A stretch of 64,000 nt of DNA from Lachnospiraceae bacterium. Lineage in GTDB: Bacteria > Bacillota > Clostridia > Lachnospirales > Lachnospiraceae. Positions 1 through 9,080 of this stretch are shown here, piece by piece. The notes under the pieces are model-generated. The model was given only the letters and a program-made list of their open reading frames with translations, made no database searches and had not been told where the DNA came from. Position 1 is the first letter of the stretch. Every line of letters begins with the position of its first letter. The DNA lies in assembly GCA_024698145.1 (NCBI GenBank), contig JAILRO010000012.1, positions 161,132-225,131 on the forward strand, read 5' to 3'. Position numbers and translations under genes: made by a program.

Positions 1-701
1 AGGTGAAAGAAGGAGATAAGAATATTACCGTTAATAATTACTACGATAATACAGAAATTACAATTCCGCTTGATCCGTTATTAACTGCAGTTGAAAATGC
101 CAATAAGTATTTTAACAAGTATAATAAGATGAAAAGAACTTACGAGGCATCGCTTGTTCTTGTTAAGGAAAGCAAAGACACATTGGATCAGTTGATGCTT
201 TTGCAAAACAGTGTTGAACTTGCAACCTCTGAAGCGGATATAGCAGAGATTAGACGTGAGATGGAGATGTCAGGTTTTCTCAAAGAGAAAAAAGGCAAAA
301 AAGAAAACGGCAAGACGGAAAGGAGTAAACCACTTCATTTTGTATCTTCTGATGGATTCCATATGTATGTCGGAAAGAACAACTTACAAAATGACAGGCT
401 TACATTTAAGACGGCAGGACCTAAAGATTTGTGGTTTCATGCAAAAGAAATGCCGGGGTCACATGTTATAGTTAAGCTTGAGGGAGCCGAAGATGTACCG
501 GATAATACCTATGAGGAAGCGGCAAAACTTGCAGCCTTTTATTCGACGGGTAAGACAAGTCCTAAGGTAGAAATAGATTACACAAGAAGGGGGAATCTCA
601 AGAAGCCGCCGGAGTCCAATCCGGGTTACGTTATATACCATACCAATTATTCGATGGTGGCAATTCCCGACATCAAGGGAATAGAAGAGATTAAGGATTA
701 G
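1..701 (+). CDS. rqcH: RqcH/NFACT family ribosome quality-control protein, C-terminal part
   Basis: This is the 3' end of a gene that begins before the window, so no start codon can be assigned. The visible part runs from a charged coiled-coil region (about the first 100 residues) into an NFACT-R (DUF814) domain from about residue 110, with the typical segments DGFHMYVGKNN and LWFHAKEMPGSHV. The family (RqcH, also annotated as fibronectin-binding protein) binds stalled 50S subunits and recruits Ala-tRNA to add alanine tails. A lysine-rich linker lies just before the domain. A separate promoter follows, so yicC downstream is probably its own transcription unit. Confidence 0.9.
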   Translation, partial: VKEGDKNITVNNYYDNTEITIPLDPLLTAVENANKYFNKYNKMKRTYEASLVLVKESKDTLDQLMLLQNSVELATSEADIAEIRREMEMSGFLKEKKGKKENGKTERSKPLHFVSSDGFHMYVGKNNLQNDRLTFKTAGPKDLWFHAKEMPGSHVIVKLEGAEDVPDNTYEEAAKLAAFYSTGKTSPKVEIDYTRRGNLKKPPESNPGYVIYHTNYSMVAIPDIKGIEEIKD

Positions 702-707
702 TATTCC

Positions 708-736
708 TTGCATTTTTCTTTGTGATTTGGTATAAT
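708..736 (+). promoter_or_regulatory. Sigma-A-type promoter before yicC
   Basis: TTGCAT at 708-713, a 17-nt spacer and TATAAT at 731-736. A TGG triplet directly before the -10 gives an extended -10. It lies 70 nt upstream of the yicC start and probably drives yicC-gmk-rpoZ. Confidence 0.7.
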
Positions 737-805
737 ATCTTGAATTGTTGTGTTAAGTCGCAAGGCTTTATAACGATATTATAATTTAGAAAAGCAGGTG
801 TTGAT

Positions 806-1684
806 GTGATAAAAAGTATGACGGGCTTCGGACGCAGCGAAAGCGTTACGAAAGAACGTAAGATTATTGTTGAAATGAAGTCGGTTAATCATAGATATTG
901 TGACCTTAATATCAAGATGCCTAAGAAGTTCAATGCTTTTGAGGCAGATATGAGGAATCATTTAAAGGATTACATAGGACGAGGCAAGGTTGATATATTT
1001 GTTACTTATGAGGATTATACGAAGAGTAATGTACTTGTTAAGTATAATAAAGAGATTGCTACCGAGTATGTGAATTATTTGAAGCAGATAGGTGAGGATT
1101 TTTCAATATCTTCAGATATCAACTCGGCTATGCTTTCAAGATATCCTGAAGTGTTAACTCTTGAGGAAAAGAGTGAAGTTGATGAGGCACTTTGGAAGGA
1201 TTTTGTTGCCGTACTTGATGAGGCTGTTAAGAACTTTGTTATGGCACGAGAGAAAGAGGGCGAAGCTCTTAAGAAGGATCTCATTGCCAAGCTTAACGGT
1301 ATGCTTGAGATGGTAGATTACATCGAGAATACATCACCTTCACTTGTTGACGAATATAGAAACAGACTTGAGAATAAGGTCAAAGAGCTTCTCGAGGGAA
1401 GCACTATCGATGAGAACCGTATAGCAACTGAGGTTGTTATATATGCAGACAAGATTTGTGTCGACGAAGAGACAGTAAGACTTCGGTCACATATCGAGAA
1501 TACAATTTCTATTCTTAATGAAGGCGGTAATGTCGGAAGAAAGCTTGATTTCATCGCACAGGAGATGAACAGAGAAGCTAACACGATTCTTTCAAAAGCT
1601 GATAGCCTTGATGTATCCAACAAGGCAATTGACCTAAAGACTGAGATTGAGAAAGTCAGAGAACAGATTCAGAATATTGAATAG
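806..1684 (+). CDS. yicC: YicC family endoribonuclease
   Basis: A 292-residue protein of the YicC/YloC family, matching the family's usual length of about 290. The N-terminus MIKSMTGFGRS is the family signature and fixes the GTG start at 806. The C-terminal half (DUF1732 region) ends with the conserved stretch around DFIAQEMNREANT and LKTEIEKVREQIQNIE. Members are single-strand RNA endonucleases; E. coli YicC influences sRNA turnover. It sits directly before gmk, as in B. subtilis, but remA (DUF370), which normally separates the two, is absent: only 11 nt lie between yicC and gmk. Confidence 0.93.
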   Translation: MIKSMTGFGRSESVTKERKIIVEMKSVNHRYCDLNIKMPKKFNAFEADMRNHLKDYIGRGKVDIFVTYEDYTKSNVLVKYNKEIATEYVNYLKQIGEDFSISSDINSAMLSRYPEVLTLEEKSEVDEALWKDFVAVLDEAVKNFVMAREKEGEALKKDLIAKLNGMLEMVDYIENTSPSLVDEYRNRLENKVKELLEGSTIDENRIATEVVIYADKICVDEETVRLRSHIENTISILNEGGNVGRKLDFIAQEMNREANTILSKADSLDVSNKAIDLKTEIEKVREQIQNIE

Positions 1685-1695
1685 AGGGTGAACAT

Positions 1696-2331
1696 ATGAA
1701 TAAAAAAGGACTGTTAATTGTTGTATCCGGTTTTTCCGGTGTAGGCAAAGGAACAGCTGTCAAAAAGCTTGTAAGCGAATACGGCTATAGCCTTTCGGTA
1801 TCAGCAACAACAAGAGCACCAAGACCGGGTGAGGTTGACGGTGTTGATTATCATTTTAAGACTGTTGAAGAGTTTGAGAAGCTTATTGATTACAACGGCT
1901 TCATCGAGTGGGCACAGTATGTGGAGAACTACTACGGAACTCCGAAACAATTCGTTGAAGATGAACTTGAAAAGGGCAACAATGTAATATTGGAGATAGA
2001 GGTTCAGGGTGCTATGCACATCAAGGAACAATATCCGGATGCGGTGCTTATTTTCATCACAGCACCTAATGCAGTAACACTTAAGGACCGTTTGTTTGGA
2101 AGAGGTACAGAGGATGCCAAGGTTATTGGCAAACGATTAAAACGTGCCTATGAGGAAACTGACGATATGATGCATTATGATTATCTGGTTGTAAATGATG
2201 ACCTTGATAAGTGTGTGCAGGATTTGCATGCGGTTATTACGGCAGAGAGTTTCAAGTCGGATAGGAATAGTGAGCATATTAATATAATGAAATCAGAATT
2301 AACGGATATTCGAAAGGAGTTTATATCATGA
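1696..2331 (+). CDS. gmk: Guanylate kinase
   Basis: A 211-residue enzyme phosphorylating GMP to GDP in the cytoplasm. The P-loop is GFSGVGKGT near the N-terminus. The GMP-binding stretch SATTRAPRPGEVDGVDYHF follows and IEWAQYVENYYGTP is the typical next block. A GAGGGTG ribosome-binding site precedes the ATG. The stop overlaps the rpoZ start by 4 nt (ATGA), implying translational coupling. Confidence 0.96.
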   Translation: MNKKGLLIVVSGFSGVGKGTAVKKLVSEYGYSLSVSATTRAPRPGEVDGVDYHFKTVEEFEKLIDYNGFIEWAQYVENYYGTPKQFVEDELEKGNNVILEIEVQGAMHIKEQYPDAVLIFITAPNAVTLKDRLFGRGTEDAKVIGKRLKRAYEETDDMMHYDYLVVNDDLDKCVQDLHAVITAESFKSDRNSEHINIMKSELTDIRKEFIS

Positions 2332-2567
2332 TTCATCCATCGTATACGGATTTAATGGCAGTAGTTAACAGCGAAGTTGAGCCAGGAGAACAGCCGGTTG
2401 TTCAGAGCCGCTATTCAATCGTGTTGGCAACAGCAAAAAGAGCAAGACAGATTATTGCAGGTGAGACTCCACTTGTAGATGCAGAAGGCAAGAAACCATT
2501 ATCTGCAGCAGTTGAGGAATTGTATGCCGGCAAGGTTAAGATTGTTGGAGACGACGAGGAAGAATAA
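2328..2567 (+). CDS. rpoZ: RNA polymerase omega subunit
   Basis: A 79-residue protein with the omega signature SRYSIVLATAKRARQI near residues 27-42, which wraps the C-terminus of beta-prime. The tail is acidic, ending in GDDEEE. Position after gmk is conserved across Firmicutes. The start overlaps the gmk stop. A hairpin terminator follows within 10 nt of the stop, closing the yicC-gmk-rpoZ unit. Confidence 0.94.
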   Translation: MIHPSYTDLMAVVNSEVEPGEQPVVQSRYSIVLATAKRARQIIAGETPLVDAEGKKPLSAAVEELYAGKVKIVGDDEEE

Positions 2568-2573
2568 GATTAT

Positions 2574-2604
2574 AAGGGCTGTCCGGGTGGCAGCTCTTAT
2601 TTTT
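2574..2604 (+). terminator. Intrinsic terminator after rpoZ
   Basis: A 10-bp stem pairs AAGGGCTGTC (2574-2583) with GGCAGCTCTT (2589-2598) around the loop CGGGT, with two G-U pairs. A run of T residues follows at 2600-2604. Confidence 0.75.
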
Positions 2605-2639
2605 AAGTAAAACAAGTAATTTATATAGGAGATTTCTAT

Positions 2640-4148
2640 ATGCGATTAAGTGATATTATCGGAAATATTGAATACGAACTTATAAAAGGAAGCCTTGATA
2701 CAGAAGTTTTAGAGGTGGAAAATGATTCCAGAAACATTAAGAAAGGCACACTCTTTTTCTGTATATCCGGTGCCAAGTTTGACGGACATGATTATGCACA
2801 GGCTGCCGTAAGTGATGGCGCAAGTGTATTGGTTGTGGAAAAGGACGTTAATGTAGATGCTGATGTAACTATTATCAAGGTTGCAAGTACCCGTTATGCA
2901 ATGGGTGTTATCAGTGCAGCATTTTACGGTAATCCTTCTGACAAACTTAAAGTAATAGGTATTACCGGAACAAAAGGTAAGACAACAACTACATATATGA
3001 TAAAGTCAATGCTTGAATCTGCAGGAATTAAGACCGGACTTATCGGAACAATTGAAACAATCATTGGAGATAAGTCAACACCTGCCAAGAATACAACTCC
3101 CGAATCTATAGTTGTTCAAAGATATTTGAAAGAAATGGTAGATGCCGGTCTTGACGGGGTTGTTATGGAGGTTTCATCACAGGGACTTATGCTTGACAGA
3201 GTGGCGGGCATTTCTCTTGATTACGGTATATTTACAAATCTTTCGGAAGATCATATAGGACCTAATGAACACAGTAGTTTTGAGGAATATTTAGGCTGGA
3301 AAGCAAAGCTTTTTACAATGTGCAAAACAGGAATATTCAACATAGACGATGAGTATGTTGATGACATAATGAAAGGTCATACTTGTGATGTTGTTACATA
3401 CGGTATGAAGGATGCTGCAAACTATCAGGCAAAGAATCAGGAACTTTATGAACGTGATGGTGAGCTTGGTATTAATTACGAACTTGATGGCAAATACAAA
3501 GCATCTGTAAGTGTCAGTCTTCCAGGCGAGTTTTCTATACACAATTCTCTTTCTGCGATAGCGGTTGCAGCAGAAATAGGTGTAGATATGGATAAGATTC
3601 TTGAAATATTAAAAGATATCCATGTTAAGGGAAGAGTAGAAATGATTCCGATATCGGATTCATTTACATTGATGATTGATTATGCACATAATGCCATGAG
3701 TCTTGAAAGTATTCTTAATACACTTCGTCAGTATAATCCAAAGCGCCTTGTGTCACTTTTTGGCTGTGGAGGCAATCGCTCAAAGACAAGAAGATTTGAG
3801 ATGGGTGAGGTTTCGGGTAAACTCGCCGACCTTACAATTATTACTTCTGATAATCCAAGAGATGAGGAGCCACAGGATATAATTAATGACATTAAGACGG
3901 GAATTAGTAAGACTACAGGCGAGTATGTTGAGATTGCTGACCGTAAGGAAGCAATAAGATATGCGATTATGAATGCAAAAGTTGGAGATGTTATTGTTCT
4001 TGCCGGTAAAGGTCATGAGGACTATCAGGAGATTAAGGGCAAGAAGTACCATATGGATGAAAGAGATCTTATAAGAGAGATATTAGAGGAAGAAGATGTC
4101 ACAAAGATTTGCGGATATAATAGTAGATATCTCACACGAGGCAATTGA
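2640..4148 (+). CDS. murE: UDP-MurNAc-tripeptide synthetase (meso-DAP adding)
   Basis: A 502-residue Mur ligase that adds the third amino acid to UDP-MurNAc-L-Ala-D-Glu in peptidoglycan synthesis. The ATP P-loop GITGTKGKTTT lies near residue 110 and the substrate segment NTTPES near residue 145. The DNPRDEEP motif near residue 404 is the DNPR signature of meso-diaminopimelate-adding MurE; lysine-adding enzymes differ here. The last 53 nt overlap the start of priA, so the C-terminus carries a tail reading into the next gene (ends CGYNSRYLTRGN). In B. subtilis this slot between rpoZ and priA holds coaBC. Confidence 0.94.
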   Translation: MRLSDIIGNIEYELIKGSLDTEVLEVENDSRNIKKGTLFFCISGAKFDGHDYAQAAVSDGASVLVVEKDVNVDADVTIIKVASTRYAMGVISAAFYGNPSDKLKVIGITGTKGKTTTTYMIKSMLESAGIKTGLIGTIETIIGDKSTPAKNTTPESIVVQRYLKEMVDAGLDGVVMEVSSQGLMLDRVAGISLDYGIFTNLSEDHIGPNEHSSFEEYLGWKAKLFTMCKTGIFNIDDEYVDDIMKGHTCDVVTYGMKDAANYQAKNQELYERDGELGINYELDGKYKASVSVSLPGEFSIHNSLSAIAVAAEIGVDMDKILEILKDIHVKGRVEMIPISDSFTLMIDYAHNAMSLESILNTLRQYNPKRLVSLFGCGGNRSKTRRFEMGEVSGKLADLTIITSDNPRDEEPQDIINDIKTGISKTTGEYVEIADRKEAIRYAIMNAKVGDVIVLAGKGHEDYQEIKGKKYHMDERDLIREILEEEDVTKICGYNSRYLTRGN

Positions 4149-6129
4149 TAGAACTTTTCAATATAAGATACCGGAAGAATTAGAGGGACAGATACGTATC
4201 GGAATGAGCGTATCTATCCCTTTTGGTCGTGGTAACAATTTAAGAAAAGGTTATGTAATCGGTTTTTCGGACACCCCGGAAATTGATGAAGAGAAATTAA
4301 AATATATAAATGATATCGAGAAGAAAGATGTTGCTATTGAGAGTACGTTAATTGAACTGGCAGCATTTATAAAAGATAATTACGGCTCGACAATGATTAA
4401 TGCATTAAAGACCGTTATGCCGATTAAGGAGAAGGTTAAGAACAGGACCAAAAAGGAAGAGTTTGACACACCTTATGAAGAGGAAAACTTTGTCCCTAAT
4501 GATGAACAGGCAAAAGCAATTAAAAGAGTTGTTGAGGACTTTGAACGAGGGGATTATAAGACATATCTTTTAAAGGGAATTACAGGAAGCGGCAAGACGC
4601 TTGTATATATAGAGATTATTGAGAAAATGCTTCAAATGGGCAAGCAGGCGATAGTTTTAATCCCGGAGATTGCACTGACTTATCAGACGGTTGCAAGGTT
4701 TAGAAACCGGTTTGGAGATAAAGTTGCGATAATGAACTCAAAGCTTTCAAAAGGTGAGCGTTACGAACAGTTTGAACGTGCCAAGAAGGGGGATGTTTCG
4801 GTTGTGATAGGACCGAGATCTGCGCTTTTTGCACCATTTTCCAATCTAGGACTAATTGTAATAGATGAAGAGCATGAGCAAAGCTATAAGAGTGATACAA
4901 CGCCGAAATATCATGCCAGAGAAGTTGCGATTAAGAGAGCCTCAATGTGTGGTGCTTCGGTTATATTAGGTTCAGCTACGCCTTCGATTGATTCGTATTA
5001 CAAAGCAGTTAACAAGGAATACGAACTAATCACCCTTAACGAAAGAGCCAAAGAGGGAGCGACGCTTGCCAAGGTAAGCGTTGTTGATTTGCGTAAAGAA
5101 CTTGAACATGGAAACAGAAGTATTTTTTCAAATCATTTAAGAGAGCTTATAAGAGAAAGGCTTGATAAACATGAACAAACTATGCTTTTTATTAATAGGC
5201 GTGGTTATTCGGGCTTTATATCCTGCAGGGAATGTGGATATGTATTCAAGTGCCCTCATTGCGATGTTTCATTAAAAGAGCACAATGGCAAAACCGCCAA
5301 TGCAAAACTGGTATGTCATTATTGCGGTTATGAAATAGCAAGGCCCAAACTTTGTCCGGAGTGTAATTCTAAGTTTATTGCGGGATTTGGTACCGGTACG
5401 GAGAAGGTGGAAAGTGAGATAAAAAAAGAGTTTCCTGATGCAAGAGTTTTGAGGATGGATGCCGATACAACCAAGAGGAAAAATGCACATGAGAAAATAG
5501 TCGATGCATTTGCCAAAGGCAAGGCGGATATTTTAGTCGGAACCCAAATGATTGTCAAAGGACATGATTTTCCTAATGTTACTTTGGTTGGCGCGGTTGC
5601 GGCGGATACGACGCTTTTTGATAATGACTACATGGCAGCGGAGAAGACGTTTGATTTACTTGCCCAAGCAGCGGGAAGAGCGGGCAGAAGCGACAAAGGC
5701 GGTGAGGTTGTAATCCAGACCTACAAACCGGATGATTACTGTATTATAGCGGCAGCTAATCAGGATTATGACGAGTTTTTCGAGGAAGAATTAGCATATA
5801 GGGAAATGCTTAATTATCCGCCTGTATTTAACATGCTTGTTCTTTTTATGGAAAGTGAATATGAAGAGCTTATGGACAAATATGCTCAATACATAAGGCA
5901 GATAATAGATGATTATTATCATGAAGACAAAGAAATCAAATGCATCGGTCCGTGTGAAGCGAACATATATAAGCTTGACGATAATTACAGGAAAGTAATA
6001 TATATCAAATCAAAGTCGATTGACACCCTTATATCAATTAAGGATAGGGTTGAAAGTGTGCTTGAAAAAAACACCGATTATGAAAAATGTTTTATAAGTT
6101 TTGATTTTAATCCGCTAAAAACCTATTGA
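4096..6129 (+). CDS. priA: Primosomal replication-restart helicase PriA
   Basis: A 677-residue SF2 DNA helicase that reloads the replisome at collapsed forks. The N-terminal 3'-end-binding domain begins FADIIVDISHEAIDRTFQY, a conserved start that supports ATG 4096 despite its position inside murE. Walker A is GITGSGKT (about 161-168) and the DEEH box is near residue 257. Eight zinc-binding cysteines lie in two clusters near residues 377-422 (CRECGYVFKCPHC and CHYCGYEIARPKLCPEC). The helicase C lobe has GTQMIVKGHDFPNV. Shorter than B. subtilis PriA (about 805), mainly in the N-terminal part. Confidence 0.96.
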   Translation: MSQRFADIIVDISHEAIDRTFQYKIPEELEGQIRIGMSVSIPFGRGNNLRKGYVIGFSDTPEIDEEKLKYINDIEKKDVAIESTLIELAAFIKDNYGSTMINALKTVMPIKEKVKNRTKKEEFDTPYEEENFVPNDEQAKAIKRVVEDFERGDYKTYLLKGITGSGKTLVYIEIIEKMLQMGKQAIVLIPEIALTYQTVARFRNRFGDKVAIMNSKLSKGERYEQFERAKKGDVSVVIGPRSALFAPFSNLGLIVIDEEHEQSYKSDTTPKYHAREVAIKRASMCGASVILGSATPSIDSYYKAVNKEYELITLNERAKEGATLAKVSVVDLRKELEHGNRSIFSNHLRELIRERLDKHEQTMLFINRRGYSGFISCRECGYVFKCPHCDVSLKEHNGKTANAKLVCHYCGYEIARPKLCPECNSKFIAGFGTGTEKVESEIKKEFPDARVLRMDADTTKRKNAHEKIVDAFAKGKADILVGTQMIVKGHDFPNVTLVGAVAADTTLFDNDYMAAEKTFDLLAQAAGRAGRSDKGGEVVIQTYKPDDYCIIAAANQDYDEFFEEELAYREMLNYPPVFNMLVLFMESEYEELMDKYAQYIRQIIDDYYHEDKEIKCIGPCEANIYKLDDNYRKVIYIKSKSIDTLISIKDRVESVLEKNTDYEKCFISFDFNPLKTY

Positions 6130-6131
6130 GT

Positions 6132-6161
6132 TTGCAAGAGATATGAGATTTATGGTATAAT
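6132..6161 (+). promoter_or_regulatory. Promoter of the def-fmt operon
   Basis: TTGCAA at 6132-6137, an 18-nt spacer and TATAAT at 6156-6161, with TGG just before the -10. It lies in the short gap after priA and probably starts the long operon running from def to thiN. Confidence 0.7.
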
Positions 6162-6200
6162 AGACAAGTTAATGATTTTACAATGAAGGAGACAATATCA

Positions 6201-6701
6201 ATGGCACTTAGACAAATCCGTGTGGACGGGGATGACATATTAAGGAAAAAATGTAAAGAAGTAAAAGAAGTCAACGAAAGAACACTTACACTTATTGAGG
6301 ATATGCTTGACACTATGTATGATGCAAACGGTGTTGGACTTGCAGCACCTCAGGTGGGCATACTTAAGAGAATTGTTGTAATCGACGTTGAATATAACGA
6401 AGAGGAAAGCAGTGCATATGTTCTTATCAATCCGGTTATCCTTGAGAAAGACGGAGAACAATGTGGTGATGAGGGTTGCCTTAGTATTCCGGGAAAGGTT
6501 GCTACGGTCACAAGACCTTATCATGTTGTAGCTAAGTATTTTGATGTAAATATGGAAGAGCAGACACTCGAAGCGGAAGGACTTCTTGCAAGAGCAATTT
6601 GTCATGAGTTGGATCATTTAGACGGAATACTTTACAAAGATGTTGCAGAGAGTCCGTTAAGAGATGCAGAGAATTTGTTAGAGGACGAGGAAGAGGAATA
6701 A
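6201..6701 (+). CDS. def: Peptide deformylase
   Basis: A 166-residue metalloenzyme removing the N-formyl group from nascent proteins. All three motifs are present: GVGLAAPQVG (about 44-53), EGCLS (about 91-95, Cys metal ligand) and HELDH (His135, HExxH). An in-frame ATG exists at 6183, but AAGGAG at 6185-6190 is an ideal ribosome-binding site for ATG 6201, and MALRQIRVDGDDIL is a typical start. It lies 3 nt before fmt, its functional partner in the formylation cycle. Confidence 0.96.
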   Translation: MALRQIRVDGDDILRKKCKEVKEVNERTLTLIEDMLDTMYDANGVGLAAPQVGILKRIVVIDVEYNEEESSAYVLINPVILEKDGEQCGDEGCLSIPGKVATVTRPYHVVAKYFDVNMEEQTLEAEGLLARAICHELDHLDGILYKDVAESPLRDAENLLEDEEEE

Positions 6702-6704
6702 TAT

Positions 6705-7664
6705 ATGAAGCTTGTATATATGGGTACGCCTGATTTTGCGGTTAATACGTTAGAGGCGTTAATTGCTGCAGGTCACGAGATTAGTCTGGTTGTTACACAG
6801 CCGGATAAGACCAAAGGACGTGGCAAGAAACTGGTATATTCACCCGTTAAGGAATGCGCAATTGCCAACAATTTGACTGTGGCACAGCCGGAAAAAGCAA
6901 GAGATCCGGAGTTTGTTGAAGAGATTAAAGCAATTAATCCCGATGCGATAGTTGTAGTAGCTTTTGGACAGATTCTTCCTGAATCAATACTTGAGATACC
7001 AAAGTATGGTTGTATCAACGTACATGCGTCACTTTTGCCGGCATACAGAGGTGCGGCGCCGATTCAATGGGCTGTTATAGATGGTCTTAAAGAAACCGGT
7101 GTTACTACTATGTATATGGACAAAGGCCTTGATACCGGAGATATTATAGATCAGAAGGTTATTTCGATAAATGCTGACGAGACGGGCGGTTCTTTATTTG
7201 ACAGACTTGCATGTCTTGGTGGCGAGATTATTGTTGAGACACTTGATAAGATTGAAAGAGGTGTAGCAGCGAGAACCAAGCAGGATGATTCAAAGTCTAA
7301 CTATGCAAAAATGCTTAGTAAGGACATGGGAAGAATAGATTTCTCAAAGGACGCAGATGAATTAGAGAGACTGATAAGAGGTCTTAATCCATGGCCGAGT
7401 GCTTTTACTACTTTGGAAGATAAGCTTCTTAAGATATATCAGGCAGAAGTTATTTCGGAAGAAACAGCGCTTGATATGGCATCAAAAGCAGGTGTTGAAG
7501 GAAGCTGTGGACAGGTGATTGCACTTGATAAGAAGAGTTTTACGATAAGATGCGGTAACGGTGCACTTAGAGTAATTAATTTGCAATTAGAAGGAAAGAA
7601 AAGAATGGATACGGCAGCATTTTTGCTGGGCTATAAGATTGAGACAGGACTTTGGTTTAAATAG
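6705..7664 (+). CDS. fmt: Methionyl-tRNA formyltransferase
   Basis: A 319-residue enzyme that formylates initiator Met-tRNA using 10-formyl-THF. The N-terminus MKLVYMGTPDFAV and the catalytic block HASLLPAYRGAAP (from residue 107) are typical. An OB-like C-terminal domain follows from about residue 205. Usual length and position after def. Confidence 0.96.
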   Translation: MKLVYMGTPDFAVNTLEALIAAGHEISLVVTQPDKTKGRGKKLVYSPVKECAIANNLTVAQPEKARDPEFVEEIKAINPDAIVVVAFGQILPESILEIPKYGCINVHASLLPAYRGAAPIQWAVIDGLKETGVTTMYMDKGLDTGDIIDQKVISINADETGGSLFDRLACLGGEIIVETLDKIERGVAARTKQDDSKSNYAKMLSKDMGRIDFSKDADELERLIRGLNPWPSAFTTLEDKLLKIYQAEVISEETALDMASKAGVEGSCGQVIALDKKSFTIRCGNGALRVINLQLEGKKRMDTAAFLLGYKIETGLWFK

Positions 7665-7685
7665 ACTGCCGAATGGATTAAAGTA

Positions 7686-9062
7686 ATGGATAATCGCGAA
7701 AATGTAAGAGAGTTGGCACTGGATGTGCTGCTTGAAACAGAAAAGAATAATATATTTGTTAAAGACGCTCTAAACAAGCAGTTATTTGCAAAGCAGTTTC
7801 TGCCAAAGGCGGATAGGGCGTTTTTGTCGCGCCTTGTTGAAGGTGTTACAGAGTATCAGATTAAATTAGATTACATTATTGATAGTTACAGCAAGGTAAA
7901 GGCGAAAAAATGCAAACCTGTAATAAGAACTGTACTTCGCATGGGCATTTATCAGATGCTTTTTATGGACGGAGTGCCGGATCAGGCAGCATGTAATGAG
8001 GCGGTTAAACTTGTAAGAAAAAGAGGTTTAAGCAGTCTTTCGGGATTTGTTAACGGAGTGCTTCGCAACATAGGACGTAACAAGGAAGATATACCTTATC
8101 CGGACAAAAACAAAGACAAAATAAAATATTATTCCGTAATGTATTCTGTGCCGGAATGGATTGTAAAGAAATATATATCATGGTTTGGAGAGGATAAGGC
8201 AGAGACTGTTCTTAAGTCTTATCTTACCGCACCGGAGCTTACAATAAGAGTCAATGACGGTATTACAGATTCAGAGAAACTTACAGACAAGTTAACAGAA
8301 GCCGGAGTAGATGTAGCTTCCGGACACTATACGAAGGATGCACTGATTTTATCCGGAGTTAATTATGTCAAGAGACTTCCGGGCTTTGCAGAAGGTGAGT
8401 TTTTCATTCAAGATGAAAGTTCTATGTTGTTATATACTGTGTCTAATGCAGCAAAGATGTGTGATGAAAAAGACGAACCGCTTCATGTTCTTGATTTGTG
8501 CGCGGCCCCTGGTGGAAAGTGTACTCATTTTGCGCAAAAACTTGCTGACAAAGCGATAATAGATGCAAGAGATATATCAGAAAGAAAAACAGATAAAATA
8601 AAAGAAAATATTACGCGCCTTAAGTTATCCAACATTGAAGTTAGTGTGTCGGATGCACTCGTTCCAGATGAGAGCAGACGCGAGTGGGCGGATATAGTTA
8701 TAGCAGATCTTCCGTGTTCCGGACTTGGAATTATCGGAAAGAAAAATGATATCAAGTATCATGTTACAAAACAGAAAGTTCTTGAGCTTGTTAATCTTCA
8801 GAGGAATATACTAAGCAATGCAGCAGAATATGTGAAACCGGGCGGAATACTTTTATATAGTACCTGTACGATTAATCCTGCAGAGAATAGGGATAATGCC
8901 GACTGGTTTTTGTCTCATTTTCCTTTTGAAGGTTGCGATATGAGAGAACTTGTACCTGATGAGCTAAAAAGTGTAATGGAGAATGAATACAGCTTGCAGC
9001 TTCTTCCGGGTATTTGTAAGTGTGACGGTTTTTATATTGCTAAGTTTGTCAAAAAATCATGA
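7686..9062 (+). CDS. rsmB: 16S rRNA m5C967 methyltransferase RsmB
   Basis: A 458-residue RNA m5C methyltransferase. The N-terminal 130 residues form a NusB-like RNA-binding domain (ELALDVLLETEKN onward). The SAM-binding motif DLCAAPGGKCTHF lies near residue 269, the PCSG motif (general-base cysteine) near 343 and the catalytic YSTCTINP near 394. It lies between fmt and rlmN, as in B. subtilis (yloM). Other Clostridia often have a zinc protease and DUF116 gene inserted here; this one does not. Confidence 0.95.
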   Translation: MDNRENVRELALDVLLETEKNNIFVKDALNKQLFAKQFLPKADRAFLSRLVEGVTEYQIKLDYIIDSYSKVKAKKCKPVIRTVLRMGIYQMLFMDGVPDQAACNEAVKLVRKRGLSSLSGFVNGVLRNIGRNKEDIPYPDKNKDKIKYYSVMYSVPEWIVKKYISWFGEDKAETVLKSYLTAPELTIRVNDGITDSEKLTDKLTEAGVDVASGHYTKDALILSGVNYVKRLPGFAEGEFFIQDESSMLLYTVSNAAKMCDEKDEPLHVLDLCAAPGGKCTHFAQKLADKAIIDARDISERKTDKIKENITRLKLSNIEVSVSDALVPDESRREWADIVIADLPCSGLGIIGKKNDIKYHVTKQKVLELVNLQRNILSNAAEYVKPGGILLYSTCTINPAENRDNADWFLSHFPFEGCDMRELVPDELKSVMENEYSLQLLPGICKCDGFYIAKFVKKS

Positions 9063-9080
9063 TTTGGAACGGATAAGATT

